Assembly: GCA_045530725.1 (NCBI GenBank)
Contig: JAZSCT010000014.1
Location: 11,283-75,282 of the forward strand
Source: SIG435 sp045530725
Lineage (GTDB): Bacteria; Bacillota; Clostridia; UMGS1810
DNA: 64,000 nucleotides
Direction: 5' to 3'
The notes beneath the pieces are model-generated. The model saw nothing but the letters and a program-made list of their open reading frames with translations. It searched no databases and was not told where the DNA came from. The position numbers and the translations under genes were made by a program. This document shows, piece after piece, positions 18,466 to 28,249 of the stretch (positions within the stretch are counted from its first letter, which is position 1; each line of letters opens with the position of its first letter).

Positions 18466-19137
18466 CTAAAGAATGTTTTTTACATAGGAATAAATTTCAT
18501 CGCTTATTTCATCAATTGTTTTGATTCTTTCCCCATCCACACACATAATATGAGTCCAGTTGTTTTTCTCTGCTACAAAACAAGCACTGTTGTATGATTC
18601 ATTAAGATAGTTTTCGTCACTTTCGTGGATATCTTTTACAGAAGAGTTGTTAATTTTGTTATTTCTTTCTGCCATAAGTTTCACAGCAAACTTAACAGGC
18701 ATATCGAGAAAGATGGTTAAATCAGGCTTTGGCAGGGAAAGTTTTGAATATTCAAAGTCATTTACCCAGTCAAGAAATTCTTCTTTTTTGTCAGTTTCAT
18801 TTATTTTTGATGCCTGATGAATCATATTGGATGTGGTGTATCTGTCGGCAATTAAAACATCACAATCTTTGAGCATCTTGTTGTATTCTTTCTTGAATGA
18901 TGCTGCTCTGTCTGCCGCAAAAAATACAGACGCCATATATGGATCGGTATCATTGGCATTCTGACCGAACTCGCCGTTTAAGTACATCTTCACAAGTTCA
19001 GAAGATTTGCTTTTGTAGTTTGGAAATTCTATGGCACATACGTTTATGCCCTCATCATTCAGTCTTTCAAAAAGTTTCTTTGTCTGGGTGGCTTTTCCTG
19101 ATGAATCCACACCTTCGATTACGATTAGTTTACCCAT
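18466..19137 (-). CDS. tmk: Thymidylate kinase (dTMP kinase)
   Basis: This cytoplasmic enzyme phosphorylates dTMP to dTDP. The 223 residues carry the P-loop GVDSSGKATQT, the substrate segment EFPNYKSKSSELVKMYLNGEFG, the DR motif LIADRYTTSN and LTIFLDMPVKFAVKLMAER before the lid region. It is encoded away from holB and recombination genes, within an operon for nitrogen assimilation and cell-surface proteins. A second tmk elsewhere in the genome is possible. Confidence 0.92.
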   Translation of the reverse strand: MGKLIVIEGVDSSGKATQTKKLFERLNDEGINVCAIEFPNYKSKSSELVKMYLNGEFGQNANDTDPYMASVFFAADRAASFKKEYNKMLKDCDVLIADRYTTSNMIHQASKINETDKKEEFLDWVNDFEYSKLSLPKPDLTIFLDMPVKFAVKLMAERNNKINNSSVKDIHESDENYLNESYNSACFVAEKNNWTHIMCVDGERIKTIDEISDEIYSYVKNIL

Positions 19138-19162
19138 AATAATTTAGTCCTTTGTATTTATT

Positions 19163-19903
19163 TTAATCCTGAGGAAATTTTTTTCCGTGAAGTATTACTT
19201 TCATTGCAAATCTTGGCAGGTCAAGCATTCTTACAAATCTCTTTGGCTCTTTTATAAGTCTGTAAAACCACTCAAGATTAAGTTTTATAAATATATCAGG
19301 TGCTCTCTTTACATATCCTGCATACACATCAAGACAACCGCCAAGACCCATAAGCACTTTTGAAGAGAGTTTATCTTTGTTATCATTTATCCATTTTTCC
19401 TGTTTGGGACAACCGAGACATACAAATACTACATCAGGATTTTTTTCGTTTATGTCATTTATGATTTCCTTTTCTTTTGCTTCGTCGAAATATCCGTCGC
19501 TGTATCCAGCGATGTTTAAGGCAGGGTATTTTTCTTTGAGTTTTTCGTAAGCGGTTTTTACCACTTCGGGTCTGGAGCCGAAAAGATAAAGGGATTTGTT
19601 TTCTTTTTCCATTCTTTCCATAAGTTTAAGGGAGATGTCATATCCTGCACATCTTCCTTTCACGGGATTTTTTACAATCTGTGCTGCCTTTACAACACCG
19701 ATTCCGTCAGCAGTAAGCATAGATGCATTATTGAGGATGGATTTCATATTTTCATCTCTGTATGCACTCATAATAATTTCTGAATTGGGAGTAAACACAG
19801 TATGGACCTTGTCCTCATTTGTAAATGTGATGATTCTCTCTACTGCTTCGTCTATGGATACCTTGTCAATTTTTACCCCTAAAATATTAACTTTATCAGA
19901 CAT
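19163..19903 (-). CDS. WecG/TagA/CpsF-family glycosyltransferase (GT26)
   Basis: A 246-residue peripheral membrane glycosyltransferase of the N-acetylmannosaminyltransferase type that extends lipid-linked wall polymer precursors. Family motifs are FTPNSEIIMSAYRD, LTADGIGVV, LFGSRPEVV, GYSDGYFD, VFVCLGCPKQEKWI and GLGGCLDVYAGYVKRAP. The start at 19903 is chosen because AAGGAGG lies 7 bases upstream; the longer reading runs into glnN. It follows glnN by 10 bases and precedes tmk. Confidence 0.9.
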   Translation of the reverse strand: MSDKVNILGVKIDKVSIDEAVERIITFTNEDKVHTVFTPNSEIIMSAYRDENMKSILNNASMLTADGIGVVKAAQIVKNPVKGRCAGYDISLKLMERMEKENKSLYLFGSRPEVVKTAYEKLKEKYPALNIAGYSDGYFDEAKEKEIINDINEKNPDVVFVCLGCPKQEKWINDNKDKLSSKVLMGLGGCLDVYAGYVKRAPDIFIKLNLEWFYRLIKEPKRFVRMLDLPRFAMKVILHGKKFPQD

Positions 19904-19913
19904 ATTTACCTCC

Positions 19914-22004
19914 TTATACACCGAAGAGAAGTTTTTCGTATGTAGGCATCGGCCAGTATTCACCGGAACAGAGTGTTTCTGCTTTGTCAACGGGAGTTCT
20001 TAACTGATCCATAAGTTTAAGTACATTTTCTTCAAAATATTTAGCCACTTCTTTTGTTCCTGATATTTCAGGAGCGGCTTTTAAGTTATCTTCAAGGTCG
20101 CACATAGATGAGTATATCTCATTTGTAAGGTTTGTAAGCGTGATAAGAATCTCTTCTTCTGCATCAAAAGATATACCGCTTAGTACATTCTTCTTATTTG
20201 AAATGCTTTCTGCAAGTTTGCCTGTGTATTTGCTTATTGCGGGGATGATGTCCTTTTTTGTCATATCAATCATAGTCTTTGCTTCTATGTTGATAGTCTT
20301 TGCATAGTTTTCAAGAAGGATTTCGCATCTTGATCTTACTTCTGTTTCTGTATATATTCCGTGACGTTTAAATAGTTCTATATATTTTTTGTCAGGGTAA
20401 AGTGGAAGAGCATCAGCAGTAGATCTTAAGTTTGAAAGACCACGTTTTTCGGCTTCTTTTACCCATTCTTCGCTGTAGTTGTTGCCGTTGAAAATTATTC
20501 TCTTATGATTTTTGCAGATGTTCTTAAGAAGTTCTCTTAATGCTTTTTCGAAATCTTCTTTTCCTTCAAGTTCGTCTGCGAAATCTTTGAGTACGTCTGC
20601 TACTGCGGTGTTGAGCATTACATTTGTACATGCAATGGAGTCAGATGAACCGAGCATTCTGAATTCAAATTTATTTCCTGTAAAAGCAAAGGGGCTTGTT
20701 CTGTTTCTGTCAGATGTATCCATTGTAAACAGCGGAACTGCATCTACACCCACCATTACCTTTTTCTTGACTTCTTTTTTGTATTCAGAGCCATTTTCCA
20801 TTGCTTCAAGTATTCCTTCAAGATCAGAACTGAGAAACATGGAAACTATTGCAGGTGGTGCTTCGTGAGCGCCAAGTCTGTGATCGTTTCCTGCGCTTGC
20901 AACAGAAATTCTCAGTAAGTCCTGATATATATCTACAGCCTTTACTACTGCACAGAGAAATGTAAGGAACTGAAGGTTGTTGTGAGGTTCTTTGCCCGGT
21001 TTCAAAAGGTTTTCGCCTTTGTCTGTAGAAAGGGACCAGTTGTTGTGCTTACCGCTTCCGTTGACACCCTTGAATGGCTTTTCGTGAAGGAGGCACACTA
21101 GAGAATGTCTTTCGGCAATCTTTTTCATAAATTCCATTGTAAGTTGGTTGTGGTCTGTTGCAATGTTTCCGATTGTAAAAATCGGTGCAAGTTCGTGCTG
21201 CGCGGGAGCCGCTTCGTTATGTTTGGTTTTTGCAAGAATACCCAGTTTCCACAATGTTTCGTCAAGTTCTTTCATAAAAGCAGAAACTCTTGTCTTTATA
21301 GCACCGAAATAGTGATCGTTCATTTCCTGACCTTTGGGAGGCATTGCACCAAAAAGGGTTCTGCCTGTGATTGTAAGGTCTTTTCTCTGATTGTAGTATT
21401 CTTTATCAACCAGAAAATATTCCTGCTCAGGTCCTACAGTTGTGATGACTCTCTTTGCTTCGGTATTTCCGAACAGGCGTAGTATTCTTAAAGCCTGAGT
21501 ATTGATTGCTTCCATTGAACGGAGAAGGGGAGTCTTTTTGTCAAGGGTATCCCCGTTGTATGCACAAAAGGCAGTAGGGATACAAAGAGATCCATCCTTT
21601 ACAAATGCATATGAAGTGGGATCCCATGCAGTATATCCTCTTGCTTCAAATGTGGAACGGAGTCCTCCTGATGGAAAACTTGATGCATCAGGCTCACCTT
21701 TGATAAGGGCTTTTCCAGAAAAGTCCATAATGATATGACCGTCTTTGGACGGCTCAATGAAACTGTCGTGCTTTTCGGCGGTAATACCTGTCATAGGCTG
21801 AAACCAATGAGTATAATGTGTACATCCCTTTTCTATTGCCCAGTCTTTCATTGCACTTGCAACTACATTTGCCACTTCAATGTCAAGACTTGTGCCTTCT
21901 GTGATGGTTTTTTTGACGGCGTTATATATATCTTCAGGAAGGCGTTCCTTCATTACACTATCGTCAAATACGTTTTCACCGAATATTTTTGTTACATTTA
22001 ACAT
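19914..22004 (-). CDS. glnN: Glutamine synthetase type III
   Basis: This enzyme makes glutamine from glutamate, ammonia and ATP. At 696 residues it has the size of GSIII, not GSI. Type III features include [16 protein letters not shown] [60 protein letters not shown] and [20 protein letters not shown]. The start at 22004 follows AAAGGAGAAG by 6 bases; upstream in-frame codons overlap the promoter. It heads a minus-strand operon with a glycosyltransferase, tmk and three membrane-anchored proteins. Confidence 0.96.
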   Translation of the reverse strand: MLNVTKIFGENVFDDSVMKERLPEDIYNAVKKTITEGTSLDIEVANVVASAMKDWAIEKGCTHYTHWFQPMTGITAEKHDSFIEPSKDGHIIMDFSGKALIKGEPDASSFPSGGLRSTFEARGYTAWDPTSYAFVKDGSLCIPTAFCAYNGDTLDKKTPLLRSMEAINTQALRILRLFGNTEAKRVITTVGPEQEYFLVDKEYYNQRKDLTITGRTLFGAMPPKGQEMNDHYFGAIKTRVSAFMKELDETLWKLGILAKTKHNEAAPAQHELAPIFTIGNIATDHNQLTMEFMKKIAERHSLVCLLHEKPFKGVNGSGKHNNWSLSTDKGENLLKPGKEPHNNLQFLTFLCAVVKAVDIYQDLLRISVASAGNDHRLGAHEAPPAIVSMFLSSDLEGILEAMENGSEYKKEVKKKVMVGVDAVPLFTMDTSDRNRTSPFAFTGNKFEFRMLGSSDSIACTNVMLNTAVADVLKDFADELEGKEDFEKALRELLKNICKNHKRIIFNGNNYSEEWVKEAEKRGLSNLRSTADALPLYPDKKYIELFKRHGIYTETEVRSRCEILLENYAKTINIEAKTMIDMTKKDIIPAISKYTGKLAESISNKKNVLSGISFDAEEEILITLTNLTNEIYSSMCDLEDNLKAAPEISGTKEVAKYFEENVLKLMDQLRTPVDKAETLCSGEYWPMPTYEKLLFGV

Positions 22005-22044
22005 ATGCCTTCTCCTTTGTAATCTGAAAATAAAAACACACTTT

Positions 22045-22073
22045 ATCATAACATAAATGAGGTAAAATTTCAA
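22045..22073 (-). promoter_or_regulatory. Sigma-A promoter of the glnN operon
   Basis: Read on the minus strand: TTGAAA, a 17-base spacer and TATGAT with an extended -10 TG one base before it. The predicted transcript start is about 35 bases from the glnN start codon. Confidence 0.8.
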
Positions 22074-22250
22074 CACAAAAAAGTCGATTTTTGTATATTT
22101 CTGACGGCTGTTTTAAATTTGTCGTAAATGAATCAATCCCCGATGATTTTCATAATAATAAATCTTATCTTATAAATCGACAAAATGCAAAAGAATAGGG
22201 TCCCAAAATCGAATATTAATTTGTGCTTTTTATTTATTATCAGATACAAC

Positions 22251-22284
22251 AAAACAGCCATCGCAAGTTTCCGATGGCTGTTTT
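22251..22284 (-). terminator. Terminator after hpf
   Basis: A 13-bp stem (AAAACAGCCATCG at 22251-22263 with 22272-22284) lies just past the hpf stop on the minus strand. T-rich sequence flanks both sides, so it may also stop transcription from the plus strand. The remaining interval 22077-22250 shows no gene. Confidence 0.8.
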
Positions 22285-22293
22285 TGTACTGCA

Positions 22294-22815
22294 TTATTTA
22301 ATTTCGATTATGCCGTAATCTCCGTCGTTTCTTTTATAAACAACACTTGTGCCGCCGCTTTGAGAATCTTCGAAGATGTAGAAACTGTGTCCCAGAAGAT
22401 TCATCTGAAGTATTGCTTCAGATGGACTCATAGGCTTTGCAGAATAGGTTTTTGTTTTTACAATGTTAAATTCCTTTTCTTCTTCAATCGGTTCCATATC
22501 AGCATCAGCAATGAAAGCACCTGTTTTGAGTCTTTTTTCAAGTTTTGTTTTCTGCTTTCTGATCTGACGTTCCAGAAGTTCCACAACTCTGTCAATGGAT
22601 TTATAAAGATCTTCGGTTACAACTTCTGCACGATAGAGCATACCTTGGTATGTAATGGTAAGTTCGGCTTTCTGGTTATCTTTTTGAGTAGAGAGTGTCA
22701 CTGTGGCATTTGCATCTTCTTTGAAAAATTTATCAAGTTTTTTGATTTTCTTCTCCACATGGGATTTAATGCCATCGGTAAGTTCCATTTTTCTTGATAC
22801 GATGATAGTCTTCAT
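22294..22815 (-). CDS. hpf: Ribosome hibernation promoting factor, long form
   Basis: This protein dimerises 70S ribosomes into inactive 100S particles in stationary phase or stress. The 173 residues match the long HPF type: an N-terminal S30AE domain (about 1-100, with KKIKKLDKFFKEDANATVTLS) and a C-terminal dimerisation domain (about 115-173, PMSPSEAILQMNLLGHSFYIF, VVYKRNDGDYGIIEI). The start at 22815 is taken because GGGAGA lies about 9 bases upstream; the longer upstream reading lacks this. A promoter of sigma-B type lies about 50 bases upstream of the start. Confidence 0.95.
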   Translation of the reverse strand: MKTIIVSRKMELTDGIKSHVEKKIKKLDKFFKEDANATVTLSTQKDNQKAELTITYQGMLYRAEVVTEDLYKSIDRVVELLERQIRKQKTKLEKRLKTGAFIADADMEPIEEEKEFNIVKTKTYSAKPMSPSEAILQMNLLGHSFYIFEDSQSGGTSVVYKRNDGDYGIIEIK

Positions 22816-22872
22816 AAAATAACATCTCCCTTTTTTGTACATTTATGACAGTTGAACTGTCTTTATATTTAT

Positions 22873-22897
22873 ATACCCAAGTTGAGAGACTTTAAAC
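22873..22897 (-). promoter_or_regulatory. Sigma-B-type promoter of hpf
   Basis: On the minus strand the sequence reads GTTTAA, 13 bases, GGGTAT. This equals the published general-stress sigma-B consensus of Bacillus (GTTTAA-N12-15-GGGTAT). The predicted start lies about 50 bases before hpf, which is stress controlled in Bacillus. Which sigma factor is used in this organism is inference. Confidence 0.6.
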
Positions 22898-22904
22898 ACA
22901 AAAA

Positions 22905-23708
22905 TTAATTATCCAGAAGAATTTTTGTATAGTGATCCTTTTCTTCTTTGTTGTAGGGTGCATATTCAAGTGCATTAAGTCCTATGATTTTATATAGTGA
23001 TGTAAGGGAAGGTTTGTTTTGTGATTTGAGTGTATCAAGGGTTTTTAGTGATGAATATGTGTCATTTGTAAAGAATGATCCTCTTAATGAATCTGACTTA
23101 AAAGTATGCTCTGTCAGTAACTTAAGAATCCCTCGTATATCGGAAGATGATTTGCCAAGAGTATTTTCTGCTGTTTTTATAAGTGTTTCAAGTCCGTTTG
23201 TGTAAAGGTTCAGTACGGAATAAAACACCTTCGCATCATCAATGGATAATTCATTATAAGAAATACCTTTTGATGCAAGAAAGAGAGTAAACTCGGTGTA
23301 TCTTATGCCGAAACCTTCAAGCATAAATGTGTATAAATCATTTTTCTTTATATTTTCATCGAAAAGAGCAGGGGAGTATATGGAGAAATGTGTATTAAGG
23401 TTATCTGTGTAGATTTTGTCCGAGGTATTATCACGGGAAATCATACAAAGAAGTTTATTTTGTGCCTTTGAACTCTTTATAATGGAAATATATGACCTGA
23501 TATCCTCGTTATCTGTAAGGATAATCACATCTGATGATTCTATTGCTTCATCAGGGCAAAAGTATGCTTTTGAATCTGTCAGGGCGGCAAATTCTACTGC
23601 AGACTGAAGGTTTTTGTCATATATTCCAGATATATCTGTATTTAAGGTGTGAAGTATATTGCAAAGGTTTATGGCACTGTCACTTTTGCCGAAAACTGAA
23701 ATATTCAT
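22905..23708 (-). CDS. Rossmann-like/DUF2520 domain protein
   Basis: A 267-residue soluble protein with an N-terminal Rossmann-like domain (about 1-115, opening MNISVFGKSDSAINL) and a C-terminal helical DUF2520-type domain (about 120-267, with LDTLKSQNKPSLTSLYKIIG and the ending YKEEKDHY-like YNKEEKDHYTKILLDN). The family resembles pyrroline-5-carboxylate reductase and ketopantoate-type reductases but has no firm function. The normal GxGxxG dinucleotide loop is degenerate here (FGKSDSAIN), so cofactor binding is doubtful. Confidence 0.75.
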   Translation of the reverse strand: MNISVFGKSDSAINLCNILHTLNTDISGIYDKNLQSAVEFAALTDSKAYFCPDEAIESSDVIILTDNEDIRSYISIIKSSKAQNKLLCMISRDNTSDKIYTDNLNTHFSIYSPALFDENIKKNDLYTFMLEGFGIRYTEFTLFLASKGISYNELSIDDAKVFYSVLNLYTNGLETLIKTAENTLGKSSSDIRGILKLLTEHTFKSDSLRGSFFTNDTYSSLKTLDTLKSQNKPSLTSLYKIIGLNALEYAPYNKEEKDHYTKILLDN

Positions 23709-23807
23709 ATAAGCCTCCCTATGTTTTTTGTCAGTATATCATATGATCAAAAGTATGTCAAAAGGTTGATTTTGTAATAAAATTAGGTATTTTGTCACTT
23801 ATTTTTG

Positions 23808-23836
23808 TTGACATTTTTCTATCATTGTGCTATACT
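23808..23836 (+). promoter_or_regulatory. Consensus sigma-A promoter of a structured RNA
   Basis: TTGACA (23808-23813), a 17-base spacer and TATACT (23831-23836) form an almost perfect promoter. The transcript should start near 23843, where no protein gene begins for nearly 400 bases. Confidence 0.85.
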
Positions 23837-23842
23837 TACAAA

Positions 23843-24050
23843 GATCTCAATTGGAACAGCGTTTCCAAAGCAAGATTGAACGACCGCCGGGGAAACCTGG
23901 CCAAGGCCATACGGACAGCCGGGTCGAATGCCGAAGACCGCTTGAATATGCGGTTGGCAACTTCTGTTGCCTTATTGATTGAGTTAAAAGCTCAGTTTTG
24001 TAAGTTGGTTACTTCATAAACCGAAAATGCCTCAGGCATAAACTTGTAAA
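23843..24050 (+). ncRNA. GC-rich structured RNA, candidate raiA-motif RNA
   Basis: This intergenic stretch is much richer in G+C than its surroundings and folds locally. TTGGAA pairs with TTCCAA (23851-23868), GCCGGG pairs with CCTGGC around a GAAA tetraloop (23886-23901), and CGACC pairs with GGTCG. ACCGC pairs with GCGGT, GGCAAC pairs with GTTGCC around TTCT, ATGCC pairs with GGCAT, and CTCAAT closes with ATTGAG. No convincing protein is encoded. A strong promoter precedes it. The nearby raiA/hpf gene and the overall form suggest the raiA RNA family, but I cannot confirm the family without a covariance search. It could instead be a cis-regulator of potABCD. Confidence 0.8.
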
Positions 24051-24216
24051 ATGGTCAATAAGAGTAGTAAAAGTAATCCTTGCTATATAGACTCTGATCC
24101 AGTTGTGAGTGTGAATATCTGTATTCTCTTTTAAGGGACAGTGTTGTGATCTGGTACAGATATGAAAGTTCATAATGTGATACAAGTGATATGCCATAAG
24201 GTGTATCACTTTTTTT
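24051..24216 (+). promoter_or_regulatory. Leader with attenuator in front of potA
   Basis: This gene-free stretch links the structured RNA to potA. It holds an extended -10 (TGCTATATA, 24081-24089) without a good -35, and the complementary pair ATATCTGTA (24115-24123) and TACAGATAT (24155-24163). It ends in a terminator at 24184-24216. Because only about 15 bases separate the U tract from the potA start, all potA transcription must pass through this terminator. Confidence 0.65.
24184..24216 (+). terminator. Intrinsic terminator immediately before potA
   Basis: AAGTGATATGCC (24184-24195) pairs with GGTGTATCACTT (24200-24211), 12 bp including two G-U pairs, around an ATAA loop, followed by seven T. 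An overlapping alternative stem uses GTGATACA at 24177-24184. It ends the structured-RNA transcript and gates the pot operon. Confidence 0.85.
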
Positions 24217-24231
24217 GTGGAGATGACAGAT

Positions 24232-25350
24232 ATGAAAAAGATTATTGAACTTAAAAATATATCCAAATCATTTGATGGCGAACTTATCTTAGATAATATC
24301 AGTCTTGATATTTATGACAATGAGTTTGTCACACTTTTGGGACCATCAGGATGCGGTAAGACTACCACTTTAAGAATCATCGGAGGTTTCGAAGAAAGTG
24401 ATACTGGGGATGTTGTATTTATGGGAGAGAGAATAAACGACCTTCCCCCTCACAAAAGACATGTAAATACTGTGTTTCAGAGATATGCACTTTTTCCTCA
24501 TCTGAATGTATTCGACAATGTTGCGTTCGGTCTTAAGGAGCAGAAAGTTCCGAAGAAAGAAATAAAAGAAAAAGTGGAAAAAATGCTTCAGATGGTAATG
24601 CTTTCTGGCTTTGCCGACAGAAAGGTAACAAGTCTTTCAGGCGGACAGCAGCAGAGAGTTGCCATTGCAAGAGCACTTGTAAATGAACCGAAGGTTCTTT
24701 TGCTGGATGAACCTCTCGGTGCACTTGACCTTAAACTCAGAAAAGATATGCAGCAGGAACTTAAAAAGATACAGAAAAATACAGGTATCACATTTGTATT
24801 TATCACACATGATCAGGAAGAGGCTCTCAGTATGTCTGATACTGTTGTGGTAATGAGTGATGGCAAAATTCAGCAGATTGGTACACCTGTGGATGTGTAT
24901 AATGAGCCTGTAAATGCCTTTGTGGCAGACTTTATCGGCGAAAGCAACATCGTAGATGGTGTAATGATAAAAGACTATTCTGTGTCATTTGGCGGACATA
25001 CTTTTGAATGCCTTGATACAGGATTTGGTGAAAATGAGCCCGTAGATGTGGTTATAAGACCTGAGGATGTAGATATTGTAAGCCTTGAGGAGGGTATGCT
25101 TTGCGGTACAGTAAAGTCTGTTACCTTTATGGGTGTACACAACGAGGCTATTGTTGATATAAATGGATTTATGTGGATGATACAGACCACAGATCCTGTA
25201 CAGGAGGATTCATATATCGGAATCAAACTTGATCCTGATGCAATCCATATTATGAAGAAATCCGAATACTCGGGTATGTATGGGGATTACTCTTCATTCT
25301 CCAACGAACTTGATGAACTATCCAACCCCGGAGGTGAAGAGGAAGAATGA
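24232..25350 (+). CDS. potA: Spermidine/putrescine ABC transporter ATPase
   Basis: This protein powers polyamine import. About 372 residues from the ATG at 24232 (GGAG about 9 bases upstream; a GTG 15 bases earlier lies in the terminator U tract and is less likely). It has Walker [11 protein letters not shown]-loop [10 protein letters not shown], signature LSGGQQQR, Walker [13 protein letters not shown] and the switch His in FITHDQEEA, then a C-terminal TOBE domain (about 280-350). Its stop overlaps the potB start. The leader contains an attenuator. Confidence 0.95.
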   Translation: MKKIIELKNISKSFDGELILDNISLDIYDNEFVTLLGPSGCGKTTTLRIIGGFEESDTGDVVFMGERINDLPPHKRHVNTVFQRYALFPHLNVFDNVAFGLKEQKVPKKEIKEKVEKMLQMVMLSGFADRKVTSLSGGQQQRVAIARALVNEPKVLLLDEPLGALDLKLRKDMQQELKKIQKNTGITFVFITHDQEEALSMSDTVVVMSDGKIQQIGTPVDVYNEPVNAFVADFIGESNIVDGVMIKDYSVSFGGHTFECLDTGFGENEPVDVVIRPEDVDIVSLEEGMLCGTVKSVTFMGVHNEAIVDINGFMWMIQTTDPVQEDSYIGIKLDPDAIHIMKKSEYSGMYGDYSSFSNELDELSNPGGEEEE

Positions 25351-26228
25351 AAAAAGGTATGATCAAAGGTCAGAATACATACCGTGCTTCCCTTGTGCCT
25401 TATTCGGTGTGGTCTTTTGTGTTTGTGGTTGTGCCGCTTATTTTTGTGGCGTATTATGCATTTACAGACAATAATTTCAATTTTACTTTTGAAAATATTT
25501 TGAGATTTTTCAATGCAAAAAGTAACCTTATAAACGATGACGGAACAAGTGAAGAAGTAAGGACATATATCATAATATTTATGCGTTCTCTGAAACTTGC
25601 CCTGATATCCACCATTATATGTCTTCTTATGGGATATCCCATTGCATATATTATGTCCCGTGCAAAAGAAAAGACTCAGAAAACAATGGTTACCCTTATT
25701 ATGATTCCTATGTGGATGAATTTCCTTATAAGAACATATGCGTGGATGACTATACTTCAGGATACAGGAATTATCAATACATTCCTTGGTTCTGTAGGAT
25801 TAAACCCTGTGAAACTTATCGGCACGGAAACTGCAGTTATCATCGGTATGGTGTATGACTATTTCCCGTATATGGTTTTGCCAATATATTCAATACTTGC
25901 AAAACTTGATACAAATCTTCTTGAAGCAGCAAAGGATCTTGGATGCTCAGGCGGATCTGTACTAAAAAGAGTGGTCCTTCCGCTCAGTATGCCAGGTGTC
26001 ATATCGGGAATCAATATGGTGCTTATACCATCTATAAGTACCTTCTACATTTCGCAGAAACTTGGTAACGGCAAGTTCTTCCTTATAGGCGATGCCATAG
26101 AAGGACAGTATGTTGCAAACAATCTTCACTTTGCCGCTGCCATTGCATTTATTCTTATGATTATTCTTCTTACGGGTATGACAATTGTGAAGTACGTATC
26201 TGCCCGTTATGTTTACGGAGGGGAATAA
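25347..26228 (+). CDS. potB: Spermidine/putrescine ABC transporter permease
   Basis: A 293-residue integral membrane permease with six likely membrane segments. The insert between segments 1 and 2 and the EAA loop ([27 protein letters not shown] in part, about residues 190-215) fit PotB/PotH. The motif [16 protein letters not shown] is typical of the family. ATGA overlap with potA shows translational coupling. Confidence 0.94.
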   Translation: MKKGMIKGQNTYRASLVPYSVWSFVFVVVPLIFVAYYAFTDNNFNFTFENILRFFNAKSNLINDDGTSEEVRTYIIIFMRSLKLALISTIICLLMGYPIAYIMSRAKEKTQKTMVTLIMIPMWMNFLIRTYAWMTILQDTGIINTFLGSVGLNPVKLIGTETAVIIGMVYDYFPYMVLPIYSILAKLDTNLLEAAKDLGCSGGSVLKRVVLPLSMPGVISGINMVLIPSISTFYISQKLGNGKFFLIGDAIEGQYVANNLHFAAAIAFILMIILLTGMTIVKYVSARYVYGGE

Positions 26229-26229
26229 A

Positions 26230-27030
26230 ATGAAACTGTCTTCAAAAATCTATACGGGGATTGTGTTTGCATTTTTGTTTGCCCCGATTATTGTGCTTTT
26301 GGTGTTTTCATTTAACGAAGCGAAAAGCCTGTCGGTATTCTCAGGTTTTTCTCTTAAATGGTACAAAGAACTTTTTCGTGACAGAAACACACTTGAAGCA
26401 GTCAAAAATACAATTATACTGGCTTTTGCAGCCACTCTTATATCAACTGCACTTGGTACATTTGCCGCAGTAGGTATCAATAAGTTAAGATCCAGATGGT
26501 ACAAAGCCGCAATGAATACTGTTACTGATATTCCTATGATAAACCCTGATATCATAACAGGTATTTCACTTATGCTTATGTTTGTGTTTGTGGGAAGACT
26601 CTTTGGTGCGGCAAACAGTTTGAGTTTCTGGACAATACTCATTGCCCACGTAACATTCTGTACACCATATGTAATCCTTCAGGTCCTTCCGAAACTCAAT
26701 CAGATGGATTCATCACTTGGTGAGGCTGCAATGGATCTTGGATGCACACCTATGAAGGCTTTTTTCAAGGCGGAACTTCCCGAAATACTTCCCGGTATCA
26801 TCACAGGTGCCATTATGGCATTTACATTGTCACTTGATGATTTTGTAATAAGTTATTTTACTTTGGGAAACGATTTTGAAACTCTTCCTATCAAAATCTA
26901 CGGTATGACAAAAAAGACGGTTACTCCCAAGATGTATTCACTTGCAACAATCATCTTTATTGTTACAATGTCACTTCTTCTTATAAGTAACCTGATTGAT
27001 AATAAAAACAGTCAGCAAAAGCAAAAATAG
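26230..27030 (+). CDS. potC: Spermidine/putrescine ABC transporter permease
   Basis: This second permease of the importer has 266 residues, starting at the ATG at 26230 with a GGAGGGGAAT ribosome site. Family features include the N-terminal FAPIIVLLVFSFNEAKS, the SLKWYKELFRD segment, the EAA loop GEAAMDLGCTPMKAFFKAELP and SLDDFVISYFTLG. It lies one base after the potB stop and 20 bases before potD. Confidence 0.94.
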   Translation: MKLSSKIYTGIVFAFLFAPIIVLLVFSFNEAKSLSVFSGFSLKWYKELFRDRNTLEAVKNTIILAFAATLISTALGTFAAVGINKLRSRWYKAAMNTVTDIPMINPDIITGISLMLMFVFVGRLFGAANSLSFWTILIAHVTFCTPYVILQVLPKLNQMDSSLGEAAMDLGCTPMKAFFKAELPEILPGIITGAIMAFTLSLDDFVISYFTLGNDFETLPIKIYGMTKKTVTPKMYSLATIIFIVTMSLLLISNLIDNKNSQQKQK

Positions 27031-27050
27031 TTTTCTAAGGAGGAATCACA

Positions 27051-28157
27051 ATGAAAAAAATCTTGTACATTGTCCTTGCACTTTCCCTTGTTATGATGAG
27101 TTTTTCAGGTTGTGCAGGCGGAGACTCACTTACACTTAATGTATATAACTGGGGTGAGTATATATCTGACGGCAGCGAAGGCTCATATGATACAATCAGA
27201 GAATTTGAAGACTGGTATGAAGAGACTTACGGTCAGAGGGTCAATGTAAACTACAGTACATTCGCTTCAAATGAAGATATGTATTCAAAGATTTCAAGCG
27301 GTGCGGTAAGTTATGATGTGGTAATACCATCTGATTATATGATAGCAAGAATGAGAGAAGAAAATCTTCTTTTGCCCATTAATTATGACAACATACCAAA
27401 CTATGAGAATATAGACGATTCATTCAAAGGACTTTATTTCGATCCTGAAGCAAAATATACAGTTCCATATACCTATGGTATGGTAGGGGTAATTTATGAC
27501 GGCAATACTGTCAAAGAAGAAGATGCCAAAGGTTGGGATCTTATGTGGAATGAGGATTACAAAGGAAGAATCCTTCAGTTCAACAATTCCCGTGATGCTT
27601 TCGGAAGTGCAATGTACAAACTTGGCATTGATGTAAACACAACTGACAAATCAGAGTGGGACAAGGCTTATGATGAACTTCTTAGTCAGAGACCACTTGT
27701 ATATAGTTATGTAATGGATGAAATATATAATATGATGGAGTCGGGAGAAGCATCCATCGGTGCATACTATGCAGGGGATTATTTCACAATGGTAGATGCT
27801 CAGGCGGAAGATGTGGATCTTAAGTTCTACTATCCCGAAAAGACTAACTTCTTCCTTGATGCTATGTGTATTCCAACATGTGCTCAGAATAAGGATTTAG
27901 CAGAAATATTTATAAACTTTATGCTTTCAAGAGATGCTGCTGTGGCAAATGCAGAATATACTTATTATTCATCGCCAAACAGTATTGTATATAACGACAG
28001 CGAGTATATAGAAAATATGGGCGAGGATGCTATGAAGATTCTCTATCCTGATGATATAGATTTCAAAGCAAATTACAACGAATATGCTTACAGAAATCTT
28101 GATTTGGAAATGCTTGAATATTTAAATACTCTTTGGGAAAATGTGAAGATAAATTAA
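27051..28157 (+). CDS. potD: Spermidine/putrescine-binding lipoprotein
   Basis: This extracellular polyamine receptor has 368 residues. A lipoprotein signal peptide ends at FSGC (Cys about residue 21). The PotD/PotF signature LNVYNWGEYIS follows, then SYDVVIPSDYMI, PYTYGMVGVIYDG, DAFGSAMYKLG, GAYYAGDYFTM and MCIPTCAQNKDLAEIFINFM. AAGGAGG precedes the ATG. Last gene of potABCD. Confidence 0.95.
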   Translation: MKKILYIVLALSLVMMSFSGCAGGDSLTLNVYNWGEYISDGSEGSYDTIREFEDWYEETYGQRVNVNYSTFASNEDMYSKISSGAVSYDVVIPSDYMIARMREENLLLPINYDNIPNYENIDDSFKGLYFDPEAKYTVPYTYGMVGVIYDGNTVKEEDAKGWDLMWNEDYKGRILQFNNSRDAFGSAMYKLGIDVNTTDKSEWDKAYDELLSQRPLVYSYVMDEIYNMMESGEASIGAYYAGDYFTMVDAQAEDVDLKFYYPEKTNFFLDAMCIPTCAQNKDLAEIFINFMLSRDAAVANAEYTYYSSPNSIVYNDSEYIENMGEDAMKILYPDDIDFKANYNEYAYRNLDLEMLEYLNTLWENVKIN

Positions 28158-28175
28158 TAGTTTGATAAAGAATAT

Positions 28176-28212
28176 AAGAGATGTGAAATGTTGTTTTTTA
28201 CATCTCTTTTTA
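28176..28212 (+). terminator. Intrinsic terminator after potD
   Basis: AAGAGATGT (28176-28184) pairs with ACATCTCTT (28200-28208), extendable inward through A-T pairs, followed by TTTTAATTT. Confidence 0.8.
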
Positions 28213-28249
28213 ATTTGTTTTACAGTTTTATTTCGTATGTAGTATCAAA

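Noticed and set aside
24217..24231. GTG at 24217 as the potA start
   Set aside because: It lies in the U tract of the terminator without a ribosome site; the ATG at 24232 fits the family N-terminus.
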